NCBI GenBank assembly: GCA_024516155.1
Contig: JAJJXM010000011.1
Span: 653,501-717,500 of the forward strand
DNA: 64,000 bases
Direction: 5' to 3'
Origin: Pyronema omphalodes
Lineage: Eukaryota; Ascomycota; Pezizomycetes; Pezizales; Pyronemataceae
Shown here: piece by piece, positions 1 through 10,400 of the stretch
Layout of the letters: each line of letters starts with the position of its first letter
Position numbering within the stretch: position 1 is the stretch's first letter
Position numbers and translations under genes: made by a program
Notes under the pieces: model-generated
Database searches by the model: none
What the model saw: the letters and a program-made list of their open reading frames with translations, nothing else
Told to the model about the DNA's origin: nothing

Positions 1-324
1 ACTCCACAGGACATTGAATTATTGAGGGCTAGACGCTGAAGCCGAATATGTAACAGAAGTTCCACTGCTGTATATATGAGCGTAGGTCTATCCTCAATTC
101 CTTCATATTTCACTATTTTATCGGTCACTATACTACAGATATTACTACTGCAACTCTGGGATCAATTTTAGTACAAAATATATATGCACTATTATTCCCC
201 AAAACGAAAAAACAAAAAAGAAAGTTCGGCTGAAACTAGATGAATATCGAGTGATATCATGTGCATATGTATATTAATCTTGCCTGCATACTCACAATTG
301 CCCAATCATATGCTCTCACATATA

Positions 325-404
325 CGAGGTGCTGGACAAAAGTGACCGTCACCCCGCGCGGCGCTTAGCACAGAAAAGTGACGGTCACTTTTGTCACGGT
401 ACCG
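325..404. mobile_element. 80-bp micro-MITE with TA target duplication
   Basis: The 80-bp insertion is flanked by TA at 323-324 and 405-406. It carries terminal inverted repeats with a perfect 18-bp segment (335-352 against 378-395) built on GACAAAAGTGACCGTCAC. The equivalent place in the right repeat arm (about 17645-17652) has a single TA and no insert, so this is a real insertion with a preserved empty site. A TA duplication with short inverted repeats fits Tc1/mariner- or pogo-type transposases (family knowledge). The element is too short to code, so it must have been moved in trans. Confidence 0.8.
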
Positions 405-1092
405 TACGGGTTATCATATCTTATGCAAATGAATACACATTAATGCGAACAAAAAAGTAACACAACACAAAACGTATCCAGCCAGACCCCTCACTGCAAA
501 AGTCAGTGTATCAAGCCCCCAAGTCCCTCGTTCAAAGTTCGCTGCCTAACTCATACTCCTACAGCTCCGGGTCGATACAAGGTTAAATACATACGCCAAG
601 CATATTTTACATCTGATACTTTACATTTGGCTTCATAAAACACCACAACACCACAGCACGCGCCAGTGCCTAGCCCGGCAAGGCGCTACGGCTCGCTTGT
701 AATTTGTAATTTGTAGCTTGTTACCTGTAGCTTGCGTCTAAGTTTTAAGGCAGAAGGGCTACTGTAGGTACATAGATACCCAAGTACCTGAGTACAAAGA
801 TACATAGATACGCAGGTACACCGATCGATGATGGGCAGCAAAATATATTGAGCCGGGGATATGTGTAGGGGATGGCAGATGTTTAATCCGTCCCTGCAAA
901 GCCAGCAGAGCCCGCGGAGGCGATGGAATGAACTAATAGATAATACGGATCAGACCGTACTCGGACTGTGGGGTGTCCGTCCATCCCTGTGTATCACGTG
1001 AGTTGATACTTTGAGAAGAAGTGGTGAACTATTTATAGCGGTATATACAAATGGAAGAAACTATGGTTCACTATGGCTAGTTATGGGTGAGA

Positions 1093-1097
1093 GTTTA
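1093..1097. repeat. Target-site duplication GTTTA (3' side of the copia element)
   Basis: GTTTA lies directly outside the LTR starting at 1098 and recurs at 6542-6546 outside the other LTR. The uninterrupted right repeat arm has it once. Five base pairs is the usual Ty1/copia duplication length. Confidence 0.9.
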
Positions 1098-1258
1098 TGT
1101 CGAAGGTCTCACACAGGCACGAGAAGAAGAAAAGTGGAGGTGGGAACCGGATGTATTAACGAGCGTGAAGGGTCAGACATAGACGGGCAAGCGAGTGCCT
1201 ATACATAGAGAGTGGTCCACCTCCACCTAAGCACTAGGGCCTTAGGCGCACTTCAACA
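1098..1258 (-). repeat. 3' LTR of the copia element
   Basis: This 161-bp repeat starts TGTCGAAGG and ends CTTCAACA on the plus strand, with the canonical TG...CA termini. It is identical in every base to 6381-6541. Because the element is on the minus strand, this is its downstream LTR. Confidence 0.95.
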
Positions 1259-1267
1259 CACCCCCTC
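1259..1267 (-). other. Polypurine tract
   Basis: On the minus strand GAGGGGGTG abuts the 3' LTR. A short purine run at this place primes plus-strand DNA synthesis in LTR elements. Confidence 0.7.
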
Positions 1268-1503
1268 GTCTAAGGACGGGTGCTACAAACATAATAATAA
1301 GAAGAAATAACAATCCATCATAACAGAAAGCAAGAACAATACCATAGAGAAAGAAAATACCCAATTACCCATAAAAGAAGAAGTGAGGAAACCCATAAGA
1401 AGAACAACCCAAATAAAACAACACAATTCAATCATCATCATAATCAGCAATCAGCAGCTATACTTCAGTCACAACACACACTTATTCATTCAAATCAAAC
1501 CCA

Positions 1504-4500
1504 TTAATCATTATTACCATTCAACGTTTCCATCCCTAAGAGTTTCACGGCCAACGCGTGTGTTGGTCCAGGGAGCGGTTTAGTGAGGATATCTGCGACA
1601 TTCTCTTTGGACGCAATGTATTCGAACGATACCGTTCCCTTTCTAGCTTCGTCGATCGAGTGATGGAACTTCACATCGATGTGTTTTGTTTTCGCCTTGA
1701 TGACGCCGGTCTGGAGGAGGCGAAGTGCTCCCATGTTGTCACAACGGACCGAGGTCGGCACTTTGTTATCCCAGGCTTCGGTGTCGTCCATCAATAGGCG
1801 GAACCAGATCGCTTCACGGGTCGCATTGCTGCATGCAATGTACTCGGCTTCAAGAGTGGAAAGGGCGATGACGGACTGCTTCTTTGAGCTCCAGTGAATC
1901 GGCCCGTCCGCTCCTGGCGCAAGGACTACGCACCCCCCGACGCTTTTCCGATCGGCTGTACTGCTGGCCCAGTCGCTGTCGGAGAAGAGTCGCAAACAGT
2001 CCTGCGGTATGTCGTGGTTACGTCTGTAGATAATCGACAAATGTTTCGTACCTTTCAAGTATCGGATGACCCTTTTGGCAGCGGTCATGTGCATTGCTAG
2101 AGGCGACTGATTGTATCGGCTGAGGGCAGTCACGGCGAAGGCGATGTCAGGACGAGTTCCGATTGCTGCGTACATGAGTGATCCGACCATTGATAGATAC
2201 AGACGTTTTTGCTGTTCATCAGTGGTCTTGTCTTCGCAGTCAGTATTCTCAAGATCAACGTGAATGTCCATCGGGGAAGAGGTGGGTGCGGCCTCAAGAA
2301 GACCGTATCTGGCAATCACCCCCTCAATGTAATCCCTCTGCGAGATGGCAATACTTCCGTCAGGCAAATATTCGAGTTCGAGGCCGAGAAAACGAGTCGC
2401 TTTTCCGAGATCTGTCATTTTGAAGCGAGCACTGAGGGCCTTCTTGATGTTGTCGCCCATCCTCTGTTTCGTGAGATTGAAGATCAAGATATCGTCGACA
2501 TATAAAAGCAGAAATGCGTCCTTCATGAGGTAGAGGTTGGAGTCGGCGTGTGCTTGTCGGAAACCTTGCGTCATGAGGAAGTCATTAATCTGGGCCCACC
2601 ATAATCGGGGTGCCTGTTTTAGGCCGTACAGGGCTTTCAGCAGGCGAACCGTCGATGTTTTTGATAGGCGTTTATCGAGCCATTCGATACCGGGAGGCAT
2701 GGACATGAAAGTCCTGTCGTTGTCAATGGCTGGATTGAGGAAGGCCGTGACGACATCCATTTGGTCGACTGACCACCCCCTGGTTGCAGATAAGCTTAGC
2801 AGGTAACGTAGAGTACTTAGCTTGGAGACAGGTGCATATGTCTCGTCATAATCAATTCCCGGAACTTGTTCATAACCCTTTATAACCAATCGGGCCTTGA
2901 ACTTTGTGCTGCCGTCAATGTTGCGTTTGGTTTTGTAAATCCATCGACACTTCAAGGGCTTGCATCCAAAGGGAACAGTGATGCCGCTGTAGGATGTTTG
3001 ATTGTCGAATGCATCAGGCGATGACACTGGTCGGAGAGGTTCTGCATTGTCATTTGATTTGAAAGCCTGGAAGGTTTCGTTTATCAATAAAGAGTTCCAT
3101 TCTTCTTGCATCGCAGTTTTCCAGTTGTCCCGGTCGGCGCTCTTCATTGCTGCGGTGTAAGAGGTCGGGTCGCCGTCAAGTAGATCAGGACCTACGGCCT
3201 CGTCGGGATCGTCTATAGTTGCTTTGGCGAGAAAGGCCGAGGCCAGGGCGTCGTCAATATCAATGTCTTCGTAGCGGGACTTGTTTTGTCTGTTGACCTT
3301 CAGTCGTTCGTCGCGTAGGGACAGTGAATTCATGGCATTAGAAGCATCTGAGAATTAGGATGTTAGTTCAAGAAGTGAATATCTGAGAAGTAGAGAGAGA
3401 AATTTGAGAAACAGGGAAGAAAGAACAGTAGACAGGGATTCCGTGGCAGAATCTCATGAGGAGATGCACAGCGGAGTGTTAATCTGATAAGGTTTCAGGA
3501 TAAGTATCCTTGAACTGATGACAATCAGTGTGTGGCATATTCGCCTAGCAAGAGTAGTCCGGACAGCATGAAGGCTGATCGGGACAGTGACATTCAAGAC
3601 AGAATTGTCAATGTATAGTTAGAGTGAGGCAGCATGAAGGCTGGTCCGACTCAAAGATAACGAGAAAGAGACTACACCGTGTGGCCGTGAAAGGTCCTAC
3701 AGCGGTGACATGGAAAAGGTTGGGGTGATTATTTGTACATACTCTGAATGAGGGCGTCTATCTCATGTGATATGAGCGCTGACGCATTCTCATCACCTCC
3801 TTCAATGATATCAGGGAAACAATCAGATATTGCCTTAATGATTTCTTCTGATGTATTTGGACGTCCTTCAGAATCGAAGGCATTATTTTCCTCTAAGAAG
3901 ACGACGTTGGAAGCGCGCACGACAGAGCGTGAGTTGAAGTCATAGATGCGCCAAATCTTTGACGACTCTGTGTATCCAACCATCATACTGTGTGACGCGC
4001 GTGCGCTCCAGTTCTTGTCCGTCCTCTGCTCCTTCGGTATATGCTTGAAGACCGTGCAACCGAATCTTCGAAGGTGTAGCAGCTGAGGCGGCCTGTGAAA
4101 CAGGGCCTCATGAGGACTTAGCCAGCCTTTGAGCGTCCTAGTCGGAGATATCGAGTGTAGGTAGACCGCCGTGTTGACAGCCTCAGCCCAGAAGCGATGA
4201 GGAACTTGGGCGTCCAGTAGCATGGAACGTGCTTTGCCGTTGATTGTCTGAATGAATCTCTCGGCAGTTCCGTTTTTATGCTGTGTGAAGGGTGGTGAGG
4301 GTTCGAACGAGATACCGTTTTTCGCCAGGAAAGAACGGAACTGTTGATTGTTAAACTCCCCTGTGCCATTATCACATCTGAACCGAAGAATCTTATGTCC
4401 TTGAGACTCGATCCACGCTTTGTATTCCTGGAATACAGGTAATACGGCATCTGTGGATTTTGATTTTAGAAAGTAAACTTTGGCGAAACGACTAAAGTCA

Positions 4501-5363
4501 TCAATATAGATGATGTAATAACGTCGTTGGCTGATCGACGGAGTCGACATCGGGCCGCAGACATCCGAGTGGACAAGTTCGAAAGGCTTGCTCGCACGTT
4601 CGGTTGGTAATCGAATAAAAGACTGTCGGTTTTTGGCCTGTATGCACGTTGTGCAGGACTGGAGATGATCTGATGTTGTATTTTTATCAGTCGAATTAAT
4701 GATCTTAGACAAGGACTCGGTATTGAGGTGGGCCAGTCTCCTGTGCCACATCTCGAAATTGCTTGTTGGTTCAAGGCGGAAAGACTGTCTATGTGCCGTT
4801 CGGAGGTCTTTGTCACTGGGACGCGTAAAGTCAACCTCTGCACTTGTTCGTTTATTCGATGATATCGTTGTTCGGGTCGAGGAGGGAATGGAGTTAATGT
4901 CAACGCCTGCACCAGAACGAGTGGTTATCAGGGCGTCGTGGTCCTCCTTAATGGCCTCTGCTGTCCATCTGTAAAGATTGTCCTTCATCCGAGCGACAAT
5001 GATTGTCTTGGAGGTCTTGTCTTTCACAGTACAAGTACCGTCCGACATAGTAATATTCCACCCCCTTTTATCAAAGAGAGGCAGGGAGAAAAGGGAGAGT
5101 CGAAACGTGGGAACGTATAGTGCTGAAATTTGAAAGAGATTGTTGAGTATGATTTTTCCGTATGTGTTGGTTGTGACTGTACTATTGTCACCTAAGCGAA
5201 TGTTGATGGACTTGCAAGTAGCTAAAGAATCAATAAGGAAAGCAGATTTATCATTACAAAAGTGGTGCGTTGCACCAGAGTCGAGCACCCATGTATGTGT
5301 CTCAGCGGACGAGTCTGTTGCGATCAAGACTTGCGCTGTTAGGGAGGTGCTGGAGTTCCCGAG
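1504..5363 (-). CDS. pol: Copia pol: protease, integrase, reverse transcriptase, RNase H (two exons)
   Basis: Exon 1 is 5363-3743 and exon 2 is 3347-1504, giving about 1,154 codons in frame with gag after its UGA. Protease: DSGA at residues 28-31. Integrase: HHCC zinc site (WHRRLAHLN then SCTTC) at about 207-240, catalytic D267, D331, E368, the last pair spaced as D,D36E. RT: KARLVIKGYEQ, and the catalytic YVDD at about 823-826. RNase H: FSDSDWASS, the E in STLEAEYIA, and HIDVKFHH near the C-terminus, ending with ILTKPL. No ATG lies upstream of the protease in this frame, so Pol must be made as a Gag fusion. Without splicing, the integrase frame hits TAA at 3731-3729 and the RT frame is closed by TAA at 3357-3355. 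Confidence 0.9.
3348..3742 (-). other. Predicted spliceosomal intron in pol (395 nt)
   Basis: The donor is GTATGT at 3742-3737, the branch-like CTAAC is at 3366-3362, and the acceptor is CAG at 3350-3348, 15 nt past the branch A. Removing the segment joins ...LIQ to ASNAMNSL through a split codon (A from 3743 plus AT from 3347-3346) and restores the pol frame. The integrase frame stays open only 11 nt into the segment, and the RT frame opens only 6 nt before its end, so the coding limits coincide with the splice sites. The minus strand of the segment is pyrimidine-rich near the acceptor. A decayed linker or unrelated insertion is the alternative. Confidence 0.75.
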
Positions 5364-6278
5364 TCAAATGCCGAGATCTGTGTTGTCTAACTCGGCAATT
5401 TTCGCGCTGGAGCGAAGCTTGTACCGCTCGCGTATGGCGGTGGCTGAAGACCTGAGCTTGCACTCTGTCGAAACGTGCCCTTTCTTCGTACAGTAGTGGC
5501 ACTGAACATCCTCCTTTTTCGAAGTTTTAGTAGGCCTGGACGGTCCGGCGCTTGAGGACGCTGCGCGCTTATTGTTGTTGCGGTTTGCGTAACATTCCTT
5601 GGTGTTATGGCTAGATCGTTTACAGTGGTCGCACCACTTAGTCGTCGTAGCATGCGCTTCGCCTTTCGGGGATCCTAGAGTTGCTTCCCACATATGCTCG
5701 TGGTCATGCAGGATTTTCTGAAGTTCGTCAACTGCAATATTGTCGAGTTTGGCGAGCTCGTGCTTCGTGACTCCGTAGGAGTCGGGGAGATTCGCTATAA
5801 CATAATTGACCAGCGCAGTGTCGCTGATATCTAAAACTGTACCTGTGAGGGGGGCCTGAATATTGAGGAGATCGGTTATCCATTTTGACATGGACTGGCC
5901 GGGGTTAGGCTTGGATCTCCAGAACTTGATCCAGAGGTTCCTTCGTCCAGAGTTTGTCTTCGAGTTATCAAACCTGGCTTCGAGTTTTAGCCACATCTCC
6001 CGTGGATTATCGAGTCCAGTGATGACTCTGCGGCAGGTGATATCGCAGTGGTCAAAGATGATTTGGGTAGCTCTGGCTGCCCTCTCATCGAAATATTGGA
6101 GATCCCTTTGAGCTTGTTGGCTGGTGCCGCCAGCAGGGCGCGTCTCCTTTCCGTTCACAATGTTCCAGGCGCTCTTTCCGGCCAGGATAAAATGGATCGG
6201 GTCTTTCCACTGCGCATAATTGGCGACCGTAAGGATTGGGCACTTTAAAGCAGTGGGTTCTTGGACCTCGTCGGACAT
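5364..6278 (-). CDS. gag: Copia Gag, 304 aa, with two CCHC zinc knuckles
   Basis: Gag forms the virus-like particle and binds the element RNA. The start is the ATG at 6278-6276 (MSDEVQEP); the frame is open further upstream into the LTR but only with a non-ATG codon. The N-terminal two thirds resemble the copia Gag (UBN2-type) domain, including MWLKLEARF. Two zinc knuckles CX2CX4HX4C follow: CDHCKRSSHNTKEC and CHYCTKKGHVSTEC. The frame ends ...TDLGI then UGA (5366-5364), after which the same frame continues open into protease. The UGA is followed by CUC, one base from the CUA context known to favour readthrough. Confidence 0.9.
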   Translation of the reverse strand: MSDEVQEPTALKCPILTVANYAQWKDPIHFILAGKSAWNIVNGKETRPAGGTSQQAQRDLQYFDERAARATQIIFDHCDITCRRVITGLDNPREMWLKLEARFDNSKTNSGRRNLWIKFWRSKPNPGQSMSKWITDLLNIQAPLTGTVLDISDTALVNYVIANLPDSYGVTKHELAKLDNIAVDELQKILHDHEHMWEATLGSPKGEAHATTTKWCDHCKRSSHNTKECYANRNNNKRAASSSAGPSRPTKTSKKEDVQCHYCTKKGHVSTECKLRSSATAIRERYKLRSSAKIAELDNTDLGI

Positions 6279-6367
6279 GTCGGATAGAGTAATTAAAGTA
6301 GTGGGAAAGTGAAGAAATAATATAGTTATGACTAATAAGGAAAAACGGTAAAAGTAGCGGATTCGCA

Positions 6368-6380
6368 AGGGCTCATAACC
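6368..6380 (-). other. Primer-binding site matching the anticodon arm of initiator tRNA-Met
   Basis: The first 13 bases after the 5' LTR on the minus strand, GGTTATGAGCCCT, are complementary to the AGGGCUCAUAACC segment of a eukaryotic initiator tRNA-Met anticodon arm. They do not match a tRNA 3' end (no TGG). Drosophila copia and yeast Ty5 use such an internal, half-tRNA primer (established knowledge). Confidence 0.8.
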
Positions 6381-6541
6381 TGTCGAAGGTCTCACACAGG
6401 CACGAGAAGAAGAAAAGTGGAGGTGGGAACCGGATGTATTAACGAGCGTGAAGGGTCAGACATAGACGGGCAAGCGAGTGCCTATACATAGAGAGTGGTC
6501 CACCTCCACCTAAGCACTAGGGCCTTAGGCGCACTTCAACA
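6381..6541 (-). repeat. 5' LTR of the copia element
   Basis: Identical in sequence to 1098-1258 over all 161 bp. In element orientation this is the promoter-bearing LTR. No convincing TATA box was assigned. Confidence 0.95.
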
Positions 6542-6546
6542 GTTTA
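6542..6546. repeat. Target-site duplication GTTTA (5' side of the copia element)
   Basis: Second copy of the duplication seen at 1093-1097. The empty site in the right repeat arm reads GGGTTTAAAAG. Confidence 0.9.
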
Positions 6547-7452
6547 AAAGACCTGTAATAGTCAAATTTCAACTATAACCGTCGAAGAATATTTGGTGGT
6601 TCATAGAAGGCAACTCTCTCGGGATTCGCACTGCTTAGTTTGCAGTTGGATGAGGGGTCCGGTTCAGATTCCAGTACCGCGGTGATACACAAGCAGAGCA
6701 CTGGAGTGCGGACTAATCCTTGTTCCTGATCACAACATAGAACATTCCATAGTAGAGAAGACGTCATGCTATGTTTTAGAACCTTGAAAAATGGGAGTAA
6801 TTGATCATCTATGTTTAAATAGAACATTGTCATTTTTATAGTTTCGATAGTTTTCCAGCGTTTGTAAATAATTCTATCATTGTGATCATCAAAATTTCAA
6901 ACCCGAAACAGCTCGTCACCGATCATCGTTCATTCTCTATACTTTCGTGCTGATTACCGTACCATACTTAGTCATTCCTTCAACTTCAGGTCCTCAACGT
7001 CATGACATGTATCTATCTGTCCGAACCAATTACCAGTTGTCAATTTGCTGTTTTCGTTATCCCACTTGTCCATTCATTCATCGATTTATTTATACCTATC
7101 CACATGTCCAACCATCTGAATCCAATCCCAGTCCCTTCTCTCATATGTACAAACGCTGTTCGCGTGGCAAAACCCGCGTGGTAGCGTTGCAAAAACCGCA
7201 AAAACCGTATAAGCAAGGCGACGCAAGGCGAAGCAAGCTAACTGCCAAGATGAAACCATAAGCCCCTATAGGGCCCCCCGTATGCCGAAAATACAATCGA
7301 TAATCGATAAGCCGAATGATGATTGTGGCGGTGTTTGAAGCAAAAGATATGTATGTGAACATCATATATGTAATCCAGGTCTGTACTGAGGGTTTCTAAA
7401 AAGAAACTGAAGAAACTGAAAAAATTATAGTTTACACATTACACATTGATAG

Positions 7453-10400
7453 GATAGAAGTTACTCCCTTATATATCTCAATATTAATCATATCACTCGA
7501 ATCGGTACCTAGATGTTTTTTTTTTTCGGTTTCACTTTATTACTATCTCCAGCGACTCGACATAATATCAACAAGTATACAGTTTTTCGGTATTTGTTTA
7601 TTGTTATCTATCAATTGTTTTACCAATATTAAACTGCAAGGTTTTAAACAAGGTATCAAGATACCTAGAACAAATACACCTCCTCCTCACATCTCTTCCC
7701 CTCGCATACAACTGTATTCAAGGTTGACTAGAGTTGGTGAGTTCACTTGATATCTAGTTATGTTCCAAAGCACCAGTGAGGGGAAATGTTTTAAATTTCC
7801 ATGATCAGAACTAGAGATGGAGGTCGGTTTTGCTTTGCCGTACTACGCTTGACCCAGGAAGTAGATAGTAGGTAACCAACCCACCTGGTATATGGTGATG
7901 CGTCTCTACGACGACGGCTCCAGCGAGGAAGGAATAAAGAAATAGTTTAAATAACGATGTTGCATCTGTTACTTGACTAGTCAGTAGTCATTATCTACTA
8001 TGCAGTGGTACCAACTGTATATAAGGCTTCGCCGCCTGCGCGGAGTTGTTCAAAACTTAACTGCGAGCTTATCGGGGTGATTAGTCATGAAGCTTTGAAT
8101 CTATAGTGCGAGTCTTTGGAAGTGGAAGTGGAAGTGGAAGATACAGCTAAGCTAGCTTGCTGCGGTCAGTGATGTACCCTAACCTACCCTACCCTAGATG
8201 AGTAGAATACATATGGGACTGAAGGTATTTGTATAACAATCTTAATTGAATAACATTTGCTGCTAATGCAAATTTAGGTAATAAACGCCGAGAAAATTAT
8301 TTTTTTTGGAGAGGTGATTTAAAGAACAGACGGCCAGGGATGGAAGGATGAAAGAATGATAGAATAAAAGAGGCTGAAAGAATCAGAAGGAATTAGAAAT
8401 ATTTCCTTCATACACAGGCATTCTCTTTCTATTTTTTTCTTCTTTTTTCTTCTTCTACTTCAGTGTTTTTCATTTCCTTGGTCTTAGTTGTTATCAATGC
8501 TTACTTACTCCAAAGTCACCGGCGTCGTTTTATTTCAATTTTTCAACCTCCAAAACGGAATATAGATAAAAAACAATCCCGTGATATGCATTACCTTACA
8601 TCTGTACCCCGCTATATGTAAAGTAAGCAAACACACCGACAAACACAGTCGTGGATGGTGGACCGTGGACCGGCGAGAAACACGTTTATGCATTTTGGAT
8701 AGTTACGCATCATCGCATCATATTAACCGGCAGCCACAAGCCACATTGAACCTACAGTCTACAGTACCGAGTGTAGATCATCTACCATTCTTATTTTCTG
8801 TGGATGTTTACCGTATCTTTTCTCTGCGATGATGATGATGTTCATAATACTGGCACTGGTAATGGGGCATATTCGTGTTCTCAATCTACATATGTATATG
8901 TACACATACGGTACTTTTGGTACCCATTGTACTTACCGTAATTTCGGTACTTTCGGTATCTACACTACCGAAACTATCTACTGCCCCTAGTACCTACACT
9001 ACAGTCTGTGCTGTATTTTTATATGTATTCGTGACAAGCTAGGATATAGGTTTACATACCTATCTTTCCGATGTCGTTACGGTCTATAGCTACGCAGCGT
9101 TCCGGCGTGTTGATGTGTGCGGTCGCAGGCGGCAGCTATAACGGTACGCAGCTAGCTAGTTGCAGTAAAGTGAGCTTAAGTTGGAGAGAAGTTTAAACGG
9201 CAGAATTTCAAGTTCTTAGTAACTACATGTATGTAGTAAGTTGTATGTAACTATCAACGGGTGTAACTAGATGGGGTTGTTATGGTGGGGAGAGAGAGAG
9301 GGAGGGAGATATGTACAGTATTTGTATTAAACACCCAGTAGCTGATATATCATACAGGAACCTTCTAAAGTTTCTGAAGTTCCTAAAGTCTCCCACGTCC
9401 TAAGCTACCGAAATCTCTAATTGCATCCAGCATCTATAACTAATCCATTCACCCACCTATTCACCGCATCAAATGAGTCGTAAATAAGTGGGATGAAACC
9501 CTTCATAATCACTTAGTCTAGCTAGAGCAGACCAGATCTTACATTCCGTTCATAACTTCCGTGACTTCCGTGACTTTTATCTATCCAAAAAATGCACGAA
9601 CTTTTGCACTTGGGATTTGTATGTATGACAATATTTGTGGCGGTCTGGAGATGTCTTACATACATCATACATAGAACTCCCGAAGTAGCTTGTATCATGC
9701 ATCATGTATCATGTGTATACCCGAGTACACAGAAAATATTTTATATCAAGAGCGAGCACTTAAGAAGCAAGAATTTCATGCGGTTTGGACTTTTGAGAGG
9801 TTGGGTTTCATGGTTTTATGGGCTGGATAAATGTGATGTATGTAGTAATCATAGATAGTGATATTCAGGGTCAGGAGATTATTAATTCATTTCATTTATT
9901 TCCAGGAACCTGGGTTCTCAGTTTTTTTCTACGTAGGTGGAAGAGGGGTTTAAAAGATTCTCCCGTAAGCTGTGGAATTTTTCTGTACTCGTGCATGAAG
10001 ATAGTGGATAGCGCTCATGAAGATTCTAGACTTTGGTAAGTTACTGCCGACTGATGTATATGGTTACTGGTACGGATAATGATTATGGCATCATTGTTTT
10101 TTCTTATCATTTTATCAATAAGCCATCCATCCATTCACACTTTACATCTCATGGACCATGGCCATTGTGTAACTCGTGCAACTCGTGCAGGAATATCCCG
10201 ATCATCGTGGTGGGGTGGGCCGTGGCAGTGGGTGTGCAGTTAATTTATGGGCGATGACACCATAAATAGCCGCCGAGAATCCTAGTTTCTACATAGAAAA
10301 GGATTACGATTGATATTGATATGCTGTCCAACTTTTTGCTCAACACTTTCGAAAGAGACCTTACAAATTAGTCCTTAGTATTCATTAATCAAAGAGGTGG

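Larger units (their letters stand above)
1098..6541 (-). mobile_element. Complete Ty1/copia LTR retrotransposon (5,444 bp)
   Basis: The element runs on the minus strand: 5' LTR 6381-6541, primer site 6368-6380, gag 6278-5364, pol 5363-1504, purine tract 1259-1267, 3' LTR 1098-1258. The gene order protease, integrase, reverse transcriptase, RNase H defines Ty1/copia (Pseudoviridae of fungi). The two 161-bp LTRs are identical and the duplication GTTTA is intact, so insertion was recent. Protease, integrase and RT motifs are all preserved. Two places break simple translation: one in-frame UGA between gag and pol, and a 395-nt segment between integrase and RT that has splice signals and restores the frame when removed. 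It may be an active or recently active copy. Confidence 0.95.
48..7452 (+). repeat. Left arm of a 1.87-kb inverted duplication, interrupted by two insertions
   Basis: This segment matches the reverse complement of 16049-17922 from outer edge to inner edge once two insertions are removed: an 80-bp micro-MITE plus its TA duplication, and a 5,444-bp copia element plus its 5-bp duplication. The arm lengths then agree at about 1,874 bp. In the stretches compared by eye most differences are transitions, and local identity is roughly 87-97%, except for a nearly identical patch at about 6925-7290. No protein family is recognisable in the repeat. The inner part contains the palindrome GTTTCTAAAAAGAAAC near 7393. 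It may be a dispersed repeat or a non-autonomous element of unknown class; no terminal inverted repeats or target duplication were found at its ends. Confidence 0.88.

Noticed and set aside
6947..7261. 104-codon frame identical in both repeat arms as a gene
   Set aside because: It starts with GTG, not ATG, has no recognisable domain, and lies in a repeat; the DNA identity is reported as a finding instead.
8172..8198. Telomere-like CCCTAA/CCCTA run
   Set aside because: Only a few imperfect units; too short and irregular for an interstitial telomere claim.
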